From an uncultured Campylobacterales bacterium (lineage in GTDB: Bacteria > Campylobacterota > Campylobacteria > Campylobacterales > Sulfurimonadaceae): a stretch of 64,000 nt of DNA. The position numbers and the translations under genes are program-made. Position 1 is the stretch's first letter. Each line of letters opens with the position of its first letter. The stretch lies in NCBI GenBank assembly GCA_903892995.1, contig CAITKP010000024.1:1-64000 (forward strand), written 5' to 3'. Shown in pieces: positions 18,639 through 28,263 of the stretch. The notes under the pieces were generated by a model. That model made no database searches. It worked only from the letters and a program-made list of their open reading frames with translations, and had not been told where the DNA came from.

Positions 18639-20105
18639 ATGATTATTTACAGTCATAATCAAGAGTTTATAGGAATTGATGAGAGGGATCTAAAAAGTCT
18701 TGGATTTAAAAACTTGGCAGATCTACAAAATGAGTGTAAAGATTTTGCAGATCTCTTTATCAAGAGACCAACTTATATTCATAACTTTAAAAACTTTAAC
18801 TGGATTTACTATATTCTAAATTCAGATTTAGGTGAAGCAAAAGTTATTATTGGTGCTAAAAACAGAGAGTTTAGTGCTACACTCGAAATAGAAACTTTTT
18901 ATCTCACAAATGCTCCAGCACAAGTCGCATACGCCGTTAGTTTAACAAAATTAAAAGCCCTTGATGGCAAAGAGATTGAACAAAGTAAGATAGAACGTCC
19001 AGAAGCGCCAACGCCAAAACCTACACCTCAAGAAGAGTACTTACCAAATTTTGAAGATGAAAAGGCAATAGTGCTCAGCGAGCCTGATCTTTTTGAAACA
19101 CCACAAACAAACATCATAAATGATCCATATAACTTTGATTTTAATGCTCCTCTGGAAATAGAAGATATTTATTCTCCAGATCAAGTACTTGAAGAGAGTC
19201 TTAATCTAGATGATCATTACGACTTTGAAAGTGTCATGGATGAAACTCCTCAGGTTCTCAAAACAAAACCTATGCTTGAAGATTATACAGCGCCTTCTTA
19301 TAGCGAATATATAAATAATCTACATGTAAGCAAAGATTATATCTTCGATCCAAAAGTTGCTTCTGATGAGTTGGGTTTACCAGTTGATCTTATAGAGGAG
19401 TTTATTAGTGACTTTATTCAGCAATCATATGATTTCAAAGATGAACTTTATAACCATTTTGCCAACAATGAATTGAATGAATTAAAAATATTATCACATA
19501 AGCTCAAAGGTGTGGCCGCAAATTTAAGAATTGAAGACGCTTTTGAAGTTCTAAATATTATTAATAGCTCATCAAATTTGGATGAGATCAAAGCAACGCT
19601 AGACCATTTTTACAAGATTATCGCAAAACTTGAGGGAAAAAAATCTTCTCTCGAACCAGTCCAAGAAGATGATATCTATAATCTTGATTTAAAATATGAT
19701 GACGATGAACCGCAAATAGCATCTAAATCTACAACTCCAATCGAGATAGAAGAGGAGTTTTATAAGATACCAGATATGCCAAAAGAGAGCGAAGCAATTA
19801 TTGATCCCCTAGATTATAATAAATCCGCAGCTGTCAATGAACTTGGTCTTCCCCAAGATCTTATTGAAGAACTTTTAGGTGATTTTAAAGAGCAGGCTCA
19901 ATCGCTTATGGAAAATTTAAAAAAAGTAGTAGAGAGTGATGATCAAGTTGCTCTTCATAACATCGTTATGAATATTAAAGGTACTGCTGATAATCTTCGC
20001 ATAACTAACATTTCAACAATTTTAGAAAATCTTTTATCAGTAAACAGCTTACAAGAATCAAGAGCGCTACTCACTCGTTTACAAAACTATATAAATCAAC
20101 TATAA
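18639..20105 (+). CDS. Double Hpt-domain phosphotransfer protein
   Basis: 488 residues: an N-terminal domain I do not recognise (about 1-115), a long acidic, proline-containing linker (about 120-235), a first Hpt domain with SHKLKGVAANL carrying H287, a second acidic linker, and a second Hpt-like repeat. Both repeats start with a similar segment (DELGLPVDLIEEF and NELGLPQDLIEEL) and are clearly duplicates. In the second repeat the phospho-accepting histidine is replaced by M444 (VMNIKGTADNL), so only the first can accept phosphate. It lies between a PAS protein and a hybrid kinase and is the likely relay partner of that kinase. Confidence 0.85.
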   Translation: MIIYSHNQEFIGIDERDLKSLGFKNLADLQNECKDFADLFIKRPTYIHNFKNFNWIYYILNSDLGEAKVIIGAKNREFSATLEIETFYLTNAPAQVAYAVSLTKLKALDGKEIEQSKIERPEAPTPKPTPQEEYLPNFEDEKAIVLSEPDLFETPQTNIINDPYNFDFNAPLEIEDIYSPDQVLEESLNLDDHYDFESVMDETPQVLKTKPMLEDYTAPSYSEYINNLHVSKDYIFDPKVASDELGLPVDLIEEFISDFIQQSYDFKDELYNHFANNELNELKILSHKLKGVAANLRIEDAFEVLNIINSSSNLDEIKATLDHFYKIIAKLEGKKSSLEPVQEDDIYNLDLKYDDDEPQIASKSTTPIEIEEEFYKIPDMPKESEAIIDPLDYNKSAAVNELGLPQDLIEELLGDFKEQAQSLMENLKKVVESDDQVALHNIVMNIKGTADNLRITNISTILENLLSVNSLQESRALLTRLQNYINQL

Positions 20106-20117
20106 GGACGTAAGATT

Positions 20118-23100
20118 ATGCAGATAGGACTTAAAAACAGACTAAGACTAATAAGTTTATTTCCAATTATTATTCTTTTCTCACTGGCTTCATATTATGT
20201 TTATAATGCATACGATAGCTACAAAGGTGCTACAAAGTTGCAAGCGAAATTGCAAGAAAATAAGTACTTAACAAAATTGCTTGATAATATATCACGTGAA
20301 CGTGGTATGACGATTATGTATCTAGGAAATGATTCTATAACGACTCATAACTCTCTTGTAGCGCAGCGCAACCTAGTAAATATAAGTTCTCAAGAGTATT
20401 TTTCCAACATTGATGCCCTCGCGAATCTTCATGACCATTCTAAGGAAACAGAAGAGTGTCAGGCATGCAAAAACAGTATAGCTATTAAGAGTATTCTTCA
20501 AGATATTATCAAAGTCAGAGCTCTCGTTGATGCACAAAAAATTGATTTTGATGCTATTTTCTATACAACATATGGTAAAGCGCAAGATAATATATTAACT
20601 AAAATTGAAAACATTGCACTTATTCATGTTGATGAAAAGATCTCTTCTTTAGCTACTGCTTATCTTTCTCTTGTACATGCACAAGAATCAACCGCAGCAG
20701 AGAGAGATTATATATCTTATACGCTTTCACGTTCAACACCACTTGAAACAGAGCAGATGAATAAATGGCTCACTTTTATTGGTAAAGCTGATGCAATTAA
20801 CTATGCAGAAGTCGATAAAGGGATTGCAGAAAAGTTAAATGCACTTTTTAAAAGTAATGATAGTACTGAGCTTAGTAATGATATAACAGAAGAGCGTTCA
20901 AATATTCTAGAAGTTGCAAAAAGCGGTGAGTATGACACGGAATCTGGTATCTGGTTTACGATGCTTTCAGAAAAAGAAAATGTTATCACAACTGGAAAAG
21001 ATCTTATTATTAATGAGATGGATGCTAGAGCAAAAGTAGTTCAAGAGAATGCTATTCAAATCCTTATCATAGCTATTTTTATCTGGGCAATTTCTATCAT
21101 CATTGGGTTGCTTGGTTATTTACTTTCTAATGACATCGCAAAAAACATTAATAATCTTGAGTCAGTATTAAAACGTGTTGCAATAGATACAGGTGAGGGA
21201 GATGAAAATAGAAATATTAATCTTGATACAGCATCTGGTACAGCACAAGCATACCAACTTCTCGAAAATATCATCGAACAGACTCGACATGATAAAGAGT
21301 ATGCGATGGGAGCAAGTGAAGCTAAATCTATGTTCCTTGCGAATATGTCTCATGAAATTCGTACACCGCTTAACGGAATTGTTGGTTTTACAGAGCTATT
21401 AAAAGATACTGATCTTTCACAGGAACAAAAAGAGTTTATCGATATTATTGAAAAATCATCTGAAAATCTTCTTGAAATTATTAATAATATTCTTGACCTT
21501 TCTAAAATTGAAAGCAATAAGCTTGAGATCGAAGAGATCGTATTTAATCCGATCGCTGAGTTTGAAAGTGCTGTTGAAGTTTATTCTGTTCGTGCATCAG
21601 AGAAACATATTGACCTTGGTTGTTATATTGATCCTAGCTTTGAGCGTCCTCTTAAGGGGGATCCTACAAAAATCAAAGAGGTTGTTATCAACCTGCTCTC
21701 CAATGCAGTTAAATTTACAAATAGCGGTGGAACTATCAATGTCAATATCCGCCGTTTACCATCAGAAAATGCAGGTAAAATCAAAGTCAAATTTGAAGTA
21801 CAAGATAGTGGGATTGGAGTTACAAGTGAACAGAAATCTCGAATCTTTGAAGCGTTTAGTCAGGCAGATACATCTATTACACGTAAATATGGTGGAACAG
21901 GTCTAGGTCTTACTATTTCAAGCAGTTTTGTTGAGCTTATGGGTGGTACACTTGATATTGAGAGTGAAGTTGGTCATGGAACAACTTTCTTTTTCACTTT
22001 AGAGTTTGATGAGATTGAAACACTCAATAATAGTATAAAAGGAACATTTTCAAACATAAACGCTCTTATTCTTGATTCTACCATTAAAGAGAAATCCCAA
22101 TCACTCTATTTACGTGAATATTTAGATTACTATGGTGTAAGCTATACCTCTTTTAAAGATTTTGAGGAACTCAATCGTCTTGTGCAACAGATTGATTATG
22201 ATCTCATATTTATTGATTATGACTTTACGAATGAAGAAGATGATCTCTCAAACTTTAGTAAATTACCAGAAGCGATGATTTTGATTACAAAATCATACTA
22301 TATGAAAAAAATCGAGACACTCGGTCTCAATATATTTAAAACGCTTTACGAACCATTAAATGCAACAAAGCTAAAAGCAGTTCTTGAAAACTATGATGCT
22401 TCATCTTTCAATGAACAAAAAAGTAAAAGAGCTCGTAAAAAACAGTTCGATGACAAGAACTCTAAATTCGCCGCACATGCGCTTGTTGCTGAAGATAATG
22501 TGATCAATCAAAAACTGATCAAAAGAACCTTAGAAGACTTAGGACTTACAGTTACATTAGCAAATAATGGACTTGAAGCGTTTCAAAAACGTAAAAGTAG
22601 CAAATTTGATATTGTCTTTATGGATATTCAAATGCCTGTTCTTGATGGTGTAGAAGCTACACAAGAGATACTTGATTATGAAGAGGATTTCAATCTTCCT
22701 CACGTACCAATCATCGCACTCACTGCCAATGCATTAAAAGGTGATAAAGAAAGATTTTTAAATGATGGTTTGGATGAATATACAACAAAACCTTTGGTGC
22801 GTTCGGAGATTGTATCTATCTTAAATCAATTCTTGAGTGATTTTATAGTTGAAACCAATGAAAAAGCCCTTGAAAATGAAATAAAAGCTACAGAAGCACC
22901 AATTATCCAAGAGATAGTAAAGATACAAGAGGAGAATATAAGCACTCCTAAAGAGCCAATCATCAAAGAGTATAAAGCTGATATTTTATTGACCAAGAAA
23001 AATAAGATTGAAACAAAACTTTTTTCACGAGTTTTAGATGAACTGAAATATAGTTATGAAATTGCTGAAAATGCCACTGACATGGAAGCAAAACTAGTAC

Positions 23101-23321
23101 AAAATAGATACAAACTTGCACTTTTTGATAAAGAACTAACTGCATTAGATCTTGAAAGCCTTGCAAATATCGTAAAAGGCTTAGATTCTGAACTTTATCT
23201 TGTTATGATGATCGATCCAGCAAGTAAAGCAAGTGAAAGTGATAGCATGTATGTTCATGAGATAATTAAAAATATCGTCAATAAAGATCTGCTACGTTTA
23301 GTATTTGAAAAATTTGTTTAA
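20118..23321 (+). CDS. NIT-domain hybrid sensor histidine kinase
   Basis: 1067 residues. N-terminal membrane helix (about 11-29), a periplasmic NIT-like helical sensor with the NISRERGMTIMYL signature (about 50-290), a second membrane helix (about 313-337), HisKA with phospho-acceptor H412 in SHEIRTPLNG, HATPase (NLLSNAVKFT, DSGIGV, GGTGLGLTI), a degenerate receiver, a true receiver with D836 in FMDIQMPVLDG and TKPL, and a last degenerate receiver-like region (about 955-1065). NIT domains sense nitrate or nitrite in known members. It probably passes phosphate to the Hpt protein upstream and the CheY-like protein downstream. Confidence 0.9.
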   Translation: MQIGLKNRLRLISLFPIIILFSLASYYVYNAYDSYKGATKLQAKLQENKYLTKLLDNISRERGMTIMYLGNDSITTHNSLVAQRNLVNISSQEYFSNIDALANLHDHSKETEECQACKNSIAIKSILQDIIKVRALVDAQKIDFDAIFYTTYGKAQDNILTKIENIALIHVDEKISSLATAYLSLVHAQESTAAERDYISYTLSRSTPLETEQMNKWLTFIGKADAINYAEVDKGIAEKLNALFKSNDSTELSNDITEERSNILEVAKSGEYDTESGIWFTMLSEKENVITTGKDLIINEMDARAKVVQENAIQILIIAIFIWAISIIIGLLGYLLSNDIAKNINNLESVLKRVAIDTGEGDENRNINLDTASGTAQAYQLLENIIEQTRHDKEYAMGASEAKSMFLANMSHEIRTPLNGIVGFTELLKDTDLSQEQKEFIDIIEKSSENLLEIINNILDLSKIESNKLEIEEIVFNPIAEFESAVEVYSVRASEKHIDLGCYIDPSFERPLKGDPTKIKEVVINLLSNAVKFTNSGGTINVNIRRLPSENAGKIKVKFEVQDSGIGVTSEQKSRIFEAFSQADTSITRKYGGTGLGLTISSSFVELMGGTLDIESEVGHGTTFFFTLEFDEIETLNNSIKGTFSNINALILDSTIKEKSQSLYLREYLDYYGVSYTSFKDFEELNRLVQQIDYDLIFIDYDFTNEEDDLSNFSKLPEAMILITKSYYMKKIETLGLNIFKTLYEPLNATKLKAVLENYDASSFNEQKSKRARKKQFDDKNSKFAAHALVAEDNVINQKLIKRTLEDLGLTVTLANNGLEAFQKRKSSKFDIVFMDIQMPVLDGVEATQEILDYEEDFNLPHVPIIALTANALKGDKERFLNDGLDEYTTKPLVRSEIVSILNQFLSDFIVETNEKALENEIKATEAPIIQEIVKIQEENISTPKEPIIKEYKADILLTKKNKIETKLFSRVLDELKYSYEIAENATDMEAKLVQNRYKLALFDKELTALDLESLANIVKGLDSELYLVMMIDPASKASESDSMYVHEIIKNIVNKDLLRLVFEKFV

Positions 23322-23335
23322 CTAAGGATTAAAAA

Positions 23336-23713
23336 ATGTCAGATAAAAAATTAAAAATTTTAGCAGTTGATGATGATATGATCAATCTAAAACTGCTCAA
23401 ATCTATGCTAACAAAGCACGATAATATCTCCGAAGTTTTAGAAGCAAGAAATGGTGCTGATGCGATTGGTATCTTGAAATCTATTCATGATATAGATATC
23501 ATCCTACTCGATATTATTATGCCAGTTATGGGCGGATTAGAGATGTTAAAAGTAGTCCGTGCAGATGAAAATCTCAGACAGATGCCAGTCATTATGCTTA
23601 CAACAGATGAAACAAAAAAAGGGGAAGCTCTTGAAAGTGGTGCAAATGGATTTTTAATGAAGCCTGTGCGTGCTCACGACCTTACAGAACAAATCAGCAG
23701 ACTCTCTATCTAA
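23336..23713 (+). CDS. CheY-like single-domain response regulator
   Basis: 125 residues, receiver only: acidic pair in VDDDMIN, phospho-acceptor D59 in LLDIIMP, threonine in MLTTD and lysine in LMKPV. No output domain, so it acts by binding a target such as a motor or enzyme. It starts 14 bases after the hybrid kinase and is the last gene of the phosphorelay operon, probably the terminal receiver. lon converges on it with 15 bases between the stops. Confidence 0.93.
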   Translation: MSDKKLKILAVDDDMINLKLLKSMLTKHDNISEVLEARNGADAIGILKSIHDIDIILLDIIMPVMGGLEMLKVVRADENLRQMPVIMLTTDETKKGEALESGANGFLMKPVRAHDLTEQISRLSI

Positions 23714-23728
23714 TAGCGGCCTGAGGCG

Positions 23729-26149
23729 CTATTTGATAAGTGCTAAGTTTAGCACCTCTTCAATTCGTTTAACTCCGATAATCTCAATATCATCTTGAAC
23801 CTCTTTTGGAATATCAATAAGGTCTCTCTCATAATTTTTTTGAGGAATAACAGCCATAGTCATACCTGCTTTATGGGCTGCAATCAATTTTTCTTTTAAG
23901 CCGCCGATTGGTAAAACATCTCCACGAAGTGAAACTTCTCCAGTCATCGCCAAATCTGAACGTACTTTTTTTGAACTCAAAATAGAAGCCATCACCGTTG
24001 CCATAGCAATACCCGCACTTGGGCCATCTTTTGGTGTCGCACCATCTGGAACGTGTACATGTAAGTCATATCTTTTATATACTTCGCTTGCATCGAGTTT
24101 AAGATTTTTCTCTTGCTCCTCAAATGTAAGGGGAATATTATCTGCAGATATTTCAAGTTTATGCTCATCTATTAAGGTCTTCACGACACTCATTGCGATT
24201 CTTGCAGATTCCTTCATTACATCGCCCAAGCTTCCAGTAATCTGCATATTTCCTTTACCTTTAATACGGATAGTCTCTATTTTTAAAACATCTCCGCCAA
24301 CACTTGTCCATGCCAGACCATTGACAATTCCAATAACAGGAACTTTATCAGTTTTTTCAATCTCAAAAACAGTTTTATCAAAAAAATCTTTTAAATTTTT
24401 TACAGAAACAGAGACTTTGTTAAGCTCGCTGTTTTGTAGCAACAGCTTTGCCGCTTTTCTTGTCAAATCTGCAATGCGACGACGAAGATTTCTCACTCCA
24501 GCTTCACGAGTATATTTGTGAATGATCTCTTGCAATGCTGGTTTTGAAACAGCAAGTTCTGCATTTTTTAATCCATGTTTTTTTATCTCCTGTGGAAGCA
24601 GATAACGTTTTGCAATCTCAAATTTTTCTTGAGGCGTATAACTACTTACTGTTATAAACTCCATTCTATCTCTAAGAGGAGCTGGAATGCTGCCAACATC
24701 ATTTGCAGTTGCTATAAATATTACATCTCTGAGATCTATATTGAAATTTAGATAGTAATCTCTAAACTCTTTATTCTGCTCAGGATCAAGTATCTCTAAA
24801 AGTACAGCTGTTGGATCACCACGCTGAGAGCGTGCCACTTTGTCTATCTCATCAAGAACGATGACAGGATTCATCTTTTTAGCATCAATGAGCCCTTGAA
24901 CAATACGTCCAGGCATAGCACCTATGTAAGTTCTTCTGTGTCCCCGAAGTTCATTAACATCTTCGAGTCCACCCAAGGCAATACGCACTAAGGGACGTTG
25001 CAATGCTTTTGCAATAGAGTTTGCCAAAGATGTTTTACCAACACCGGGAGGTCCATTAAAACAGAGTATTGCTCCAGCACTTTTTTCCTCTTTTTTACCT
25101 CGAAGCTCTAAAAGCTCTTTGACGGCAAAATATTCAACAATGCGCTCTTTTGGTTTTTTGAGTGAAAAATGATCCTCATCAAGTTGCTTTTCGACATTCT
25201 CAATCTTGAGAGCTTTTTTTGCCAAATCGCCAAATGGAAGATCAAGTGTCCACTCCAAATAACTCTGAATCATTCCAGAATCTGCTGAATCTGGATGCAT
25301 CCTCGCATAGCGCTCAATCTGCTTATGAATCTCTTTATAAGCATCTTCAGCCATCTTATCTTTTTTAGCTACTAACTTTTTACGGTACTCTTCAATCTCC
25401 TCTTCGCGCTGAGAATCGACACCAAGTTCTCTTTGTATCTGTTTGAGCTGTTCTTTTAAAAAATACTCTTTATTGACTTTTTCTATTTTGCTGTGAACTT
25501 TACTTCGTATCTCTTTTTGAAGCTTATTCGCTTCGATCTCTTCAATGAGATAATCAATTAAAATTAAAAACCTACTTTCGACATTTGTTTCACAAAACAG
25601 CTTATACGCTTGCTCTTTTTTGAGCTTGATACTACTACAGATAAGATCTACAATACGGTTGTATTCATGATTATCTTCTATCGTGCGTAACAAATCAGGG
25701 GGAAAGTAGTTACTTACTTGTGAAAGTGCGCGTACTTTTTCTCTTACAACTTCTAAAACAGCGTCCATTCTCAACTCATTTGCCACGCTTGATTTAAGGA
25801 CATTTACACTTGCTAAAAGCGGTGAATCGCTTACATGTAAGAGCAGTTCTCCACGAGCAAGCCCTTGAAAAAGAACTTTTACTCTTCCATCTGGCAGAGC
25901 AACTTTTCTCATAATAGAGCCTATCACTCCGACTTTATAAAGTGAATCAAAATCTCTTTTTCCCTCATGTTCTGGTTTTGTAGAACAAACCATTACTAAG
26001 GTATTTTCATCCATTGCTTTATTCGCAGCAGCGATATTTTTCTCATCACTTAGAAAAAGCGGAGAGATCATAAACGGATATAAAAATATCTCATCTTCTG
26101 CAATTATAGGAAGTGTTGTAGGAAATTCACTGTAGTTACTTAACTGCAT
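23729..26149 (-). CDS. lon: ATP-dependent protease Lon
   Basis: 806 residues. N-terminal substrate-binding domain starting FPTTLPIIAEDEIFLYPFMISPLFLS, coiled coil, AAA+ module with Walker A FNGPPGVGKTS and Walker B PVIVLDEID, and a C-terminal serine protease domain with the catalytic serine in DGPSAGIAM and the lysine in GGLKEKLIAAHKAG. It degrades misfolded and regulatory proteins in the cytosol. The start overlaps the bamD stop by 14 bases. Two TACATGTA palindromes in the gene encode LHV tripeptides. Confidence 0.97.
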   Translation of the reverse strand: MQLSNYSEFPTTLPIIAEDEIFLYPFMISPLFLSDEKNIAAANKAMDENTLVMVCSTKPEHEGKRDFDSLYKVGVIGSIMRKVALPDGRVKVLFQGLARGELLLHVSDSPLLASVNVLKSSVANELRMDAVLEVVREKVRALSQVSNYFPPDLLRTIEDNHEYNRIVDLICSSIKLKKEQAYKLFCETNVESRFLILIDYLIEEIEANKLQKEIRSKVHSKIEKVNKEYFLKEQLKQIQRELGVDSQREEEIEEYRKKLVAKKDKMAEDAYKEIHKQIERYARMHPDSADSGMIQSYLEWTLDLPFGDLAKKALKIENVEKQLDEDHFSLKKPKERIVEYFAVKELLELRGKKEEKSAGAILCFNGPPGVGKTSLANSIAKALQRPLVRIALGGLEDVNELRGHRRTYIGAMPGRIVQGLIDAKKMNPVIVLDEIDKVARSQRGDPTAVLLEILDPEQNKEFRDYYLNFNIDLRDVIFIATANDVGSIPAPLRDRMEFITVSSYTPQEKFEIAKRYLLPQEIKKHGLKNAELAVSKPALQEIIHKYTREAGVRNLRRRIADLTRKAAKLLLQNSELNKVSVSVKNLKDFFDKTVFEIEKTDKVPVIGIVNGLAWTSVGGDVLKIETIRIKGKGNMQITGSLGDVMKESARIAMSVVKTLIDEHKLEISADNIPLTFEEQEKNLKLDASEVYKRYDLHVHVPDGATPKDGPSAGIAMATVMASILSSKKVRSDLAMTGEVSLRGDVLPIGGLKEKLIAAHKAGMTMAVIPQKNYERDLIDIPKEVQDDIEIIGVKRIEEVLNLALIK

Positions 26150-26897
26150 TTTCTTTTTTCTCCATCGTTACATTTTCATCAGATTGGATGCTGTTTCTTG
26201 ATACAACACTCTGTGTTTTTGGTATCATAAACGCATACCAGCTTGAAGTTCCATCTCCCTCAAACCACTCTCTATACCATGAACTTTTTTCAGGATTGAT
26301 CTCATTGTATTTTATCCATGGCTCTTTTTGAAGCTCTCTGTAATATTTTGCACTTTTTACTTTATCAACGCGATCATAAAGCGATGCGATACTTTCATTG
26401 AGTGCTGCTCTTGCAATATACTGCTTTGTCAACATCGTATCTACCATAGGAGAATAAACAGAGTTTGGATATTTTGCCTTAAACGCTTTGGCGTATGTGA
26501 TAGCTTCATCGATTGCAGCTTGATCACGACGAGGATGCGGAAGTGCTAAATATTTTGCTTTGACAGACATATATTCGGAATACTCTTTTTCATTAGGATT
26601 TGCATATCTTTTAATGTACTCATCCAAAAAATGATCCGCTAAAATATACTCATCATTTTGCATATGGGCAACCGCTAAAATAAGTGTAGCTTCTCGAAGT
26701 AAAGGAGACCCAATATGTTCCCCTTGAAGCGAACTGTAATAATTATCTGCTTTATCAAGATTTCCTATAGATACATTTTCTACGATCTTTGAGTACCAAT
26801 ACATTGCTGGTTTGTTATATTCCTCATCATCTTTAGCACATCCTGTAAAAATAATAAAAATTAACAATAATAGAAGTAGTGTTTTTGCTTTTATCAA
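26136..26897 (-). CDS. bamD: Outer-membrane assembly lipoprotein BamD
   Basis: 253 residues with a lipoprotein signal peptide ending in the lipobox FTGC, then tetratricopeptide-type helices (DKADNYYSSLQ, EYILADHFLDEYIKRY, AITYAKAFKAKYPNSVYSP). BamD is the lipoprotein scaffold of the beta-barrel assembly machine in the periplasm. The C-terminus ends in a charged low-complexity tail. Pairing with lon by a 14-base overlap may link envelope assembly to protein quality control. The divergent fliW promoter region lies upstream (26898-27020). Confidence 0.88.
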   Translation of the reverse strand: MIKAKTLLLLLLIFIIFTGCAKDDEEYNKPAMYWYSKIVENVSIGNLDKADNYYSSLQGEHIGSPLLREATLILAVAHMQNDEYILADHFLDEYIKRYANPNEKEYSEYMSVKAKYLALPHPRRDQAAIDEAITYAKAFKAKYPNSVYSPMVDTMLTKQYIARAALNESIASLYDRVDKVKSAKYYRELQKEPWIKYNEINPEKSSWYREWFEGDGTSSWYAFMIPKTQSVVSRNSIQSDENVTMEKKENAVK

Positions 26898-27020
26898 TGG
26901 TTATCCTTCTGTTTTAGAGGCATATTTTATCGAAAATAATTGTTACCCTACATTAAGTGGCTTCTAAATTAAAGCAAATGTGCTACAATATTAGCAATGT
27001 TCATTTAAAGAGGTTGGCTA

Positions 27021-27404
27021 ATGATATTTGAGTTAAAAAGTCCATTGTTAGGTTTTGAAAATATAACTAAAATGGAGTTAAAAAAGATTGATGACGTATT
27101 TGCGAGGCTTCAAGTTTTAGATGCGAACGAGCCATCTTTTACACTTATAAACCCTTTTGTACTTCGTGAATATAATTTCGAAATCCCGACTTCTATTCAA
27201 GAGCTTTTAGAGATCAATGATGAAACAAACTTTCTTATTTATAATATGCTCATCGTGGCATCGCCACTTGAAGAATCTCATGTAAACTTTGTCGGTCCCC
27301 TTATATTTAACACTGACAACAATACAATGCTCCAAATAATCTTAGCAGACAACTCTCCGTATGGAGTTTCTGAAAAACTTTCCAATTTTTTGCATAAAGA
27401 CTAA
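27021..27404 (+). CDS. fliW: Flagellar assembly factor FliW
   Basis: 127 residues matching FliW: PLLGFENITKMEL, SFTLINPFVLREYNFEIP, NFLIYNMLIV and VNFVGPLIFN. FliW binds flagellin and the CsrA regulator, so that flagellin export relieves CsrA repression of flagellin mRNA. Start at 27021 is supported by AGAGGTTGG. proC begins four bases after the stop; the fliW-proC neighbourhood is also found in Campylobacter. It shows that the organism is motile or descends from a motile ancestor. Confidence 0.9.
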   Translation: MIFELKSPLLGFENITKMELKKIDDVFARLQVLDANEPSFTLINPFVLREYNFEIPTSIQELLEINDETNFLIYNMLIVASPLEESHVNFVGPLIFNTDNNTMLQIILADNSPYGVSEKLSNFLHKD

Positions 27405-27407
27405 AAG

Positions 27408-28169
27408 ATGAAAGAGAAAATCACTCTTTTAGGCAATGGGAATATGGCGTATGCGCTAGCCTCAGGACTTGTTTTGCATTACGATGTAGAGATCGTCGGG
27501 CGTGATAAAGAAAAGCTTCAGCTCTTTGAAGAAAAACTGCAAACACAGATTACAAAAACACTCTATTCTGATTTTAATGCAACTAATAAAACAGTTATTT
27601 TATGCGTAAAACCTGCAAATATCACAGCTATGAAAACACTTATATCAGGTGAAGCAAAAACTCTTTACTCTGTTCTCGCTGGAACTTCAATAGAAAAATT
27701 AAAACTCAATATCCAAGCAAAAAACTATGTCAGAGCTATGCCAAACCTTGCTGCTAACATTGGTAAGTCTATGACAACGCTTACGGGGGAAATAACTTGC
27801 AAAGATGAAGCGATCGCAATTTTTAGTGCTATTGGTGCGACACTTTGGGTCTCTTCACAAAAAGAGCTTGATATTGCAACCGCACTTGCGGGGAGTGGAC
27901 CTGCTTACCTTGCACTCATCGCAGAAGCATTTGCAGATGGAGCCGTCAAACAGGGTCTTAAACGTGATGATGCTATGACTTTAATGCGTGGATTATTTTT
28001 AGGTTTTGGTGAGATTATCCAAAAGACACATCCTGCACTTTTAAAAGATGCTGTGATGAGCCCAGGTGGAACCACAGCGGCTGGATATAGTGCAATGGAA
28101 GAAAATGGCGTAAGATTTGGATGTATGAAAGCGATTGAAGCCGCTTATAAAAGAGCGACAGAATTATAA
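27408..28169 (+). CDS. proC: Pyrroline-5-carboxylate reductase
   Basis: 253 residues. N-terminal NAD(P) fold LLGNGNMAYALASGL, the VKPANITAM segment, RAMPNLAANIGKSMT, and the ProC signature ALAGSGPAYLALIAEAFADGAVKQGL through SPGGTTAAGYSAMEENGVR. It catalyses the last step of proline synthesis. The pair fliW-proC is followed by a strong hairpin (28193-28239) that separates it from the convergent pckA. Confidence 0.95.
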   Translation: MKEKITLLGNGNMAYALASGLVLHYDVEIVGRDKEKLQLFEEKLQTQITKTLYSDFNATNKTVILCVKPANITAMKTLISGEAKTLYSVLAGTSIEKLKLNIQAKNYVRAMPNLAANIGKSMTTLTGEITCKDEAIAIFSAIGATLWVSSQKELDIATALAGSGPAYLALIAEAFADGAVKQGLKRDDAMTLMRGLFLGFGEIIQKTHPALLKDAVMSPGGTTAAGYSAMEENGVRFGCMKAIEAAYKRATEL

Positions 28170-28192
28170 TTTTTTAGAGAAATTCCTATCCA

Positions 28193-28239
28193 AAGAGTGC
28201 TTTACATGTAAAAATTTTACTTACATGTAAAGCACTCTT
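28193..28239. terminator. Perfect 19-bp inverted repeat, bidirectional terminator
   Basis: The arms at 28193-28211 and 28221-28239 are perfect reverse complements, separated by nine bases (AAATTTTAC). Each arm contains one TTACATGTAA palindrome next to AAGAGTGC or its complement. The hairpin lies between the convergent stops of proC and pckA, where a terminator is expected, though there is no long T-run on either side. It may equally be a binding site for whatever reads the palindrome. Confidence 0.75.
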
Positions 28240-28263
28240 CCTCAAGTCTAAAGCAAAAGCTAT

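Noticed and set aside
26898-27020. Riboswitch or sigma-54 site in front of fliW
   Set aside because: Only AT-rich promoter-like sequence was found; no GG...GC sigma-54 pair at the right spacing and no aptamer-like structure.
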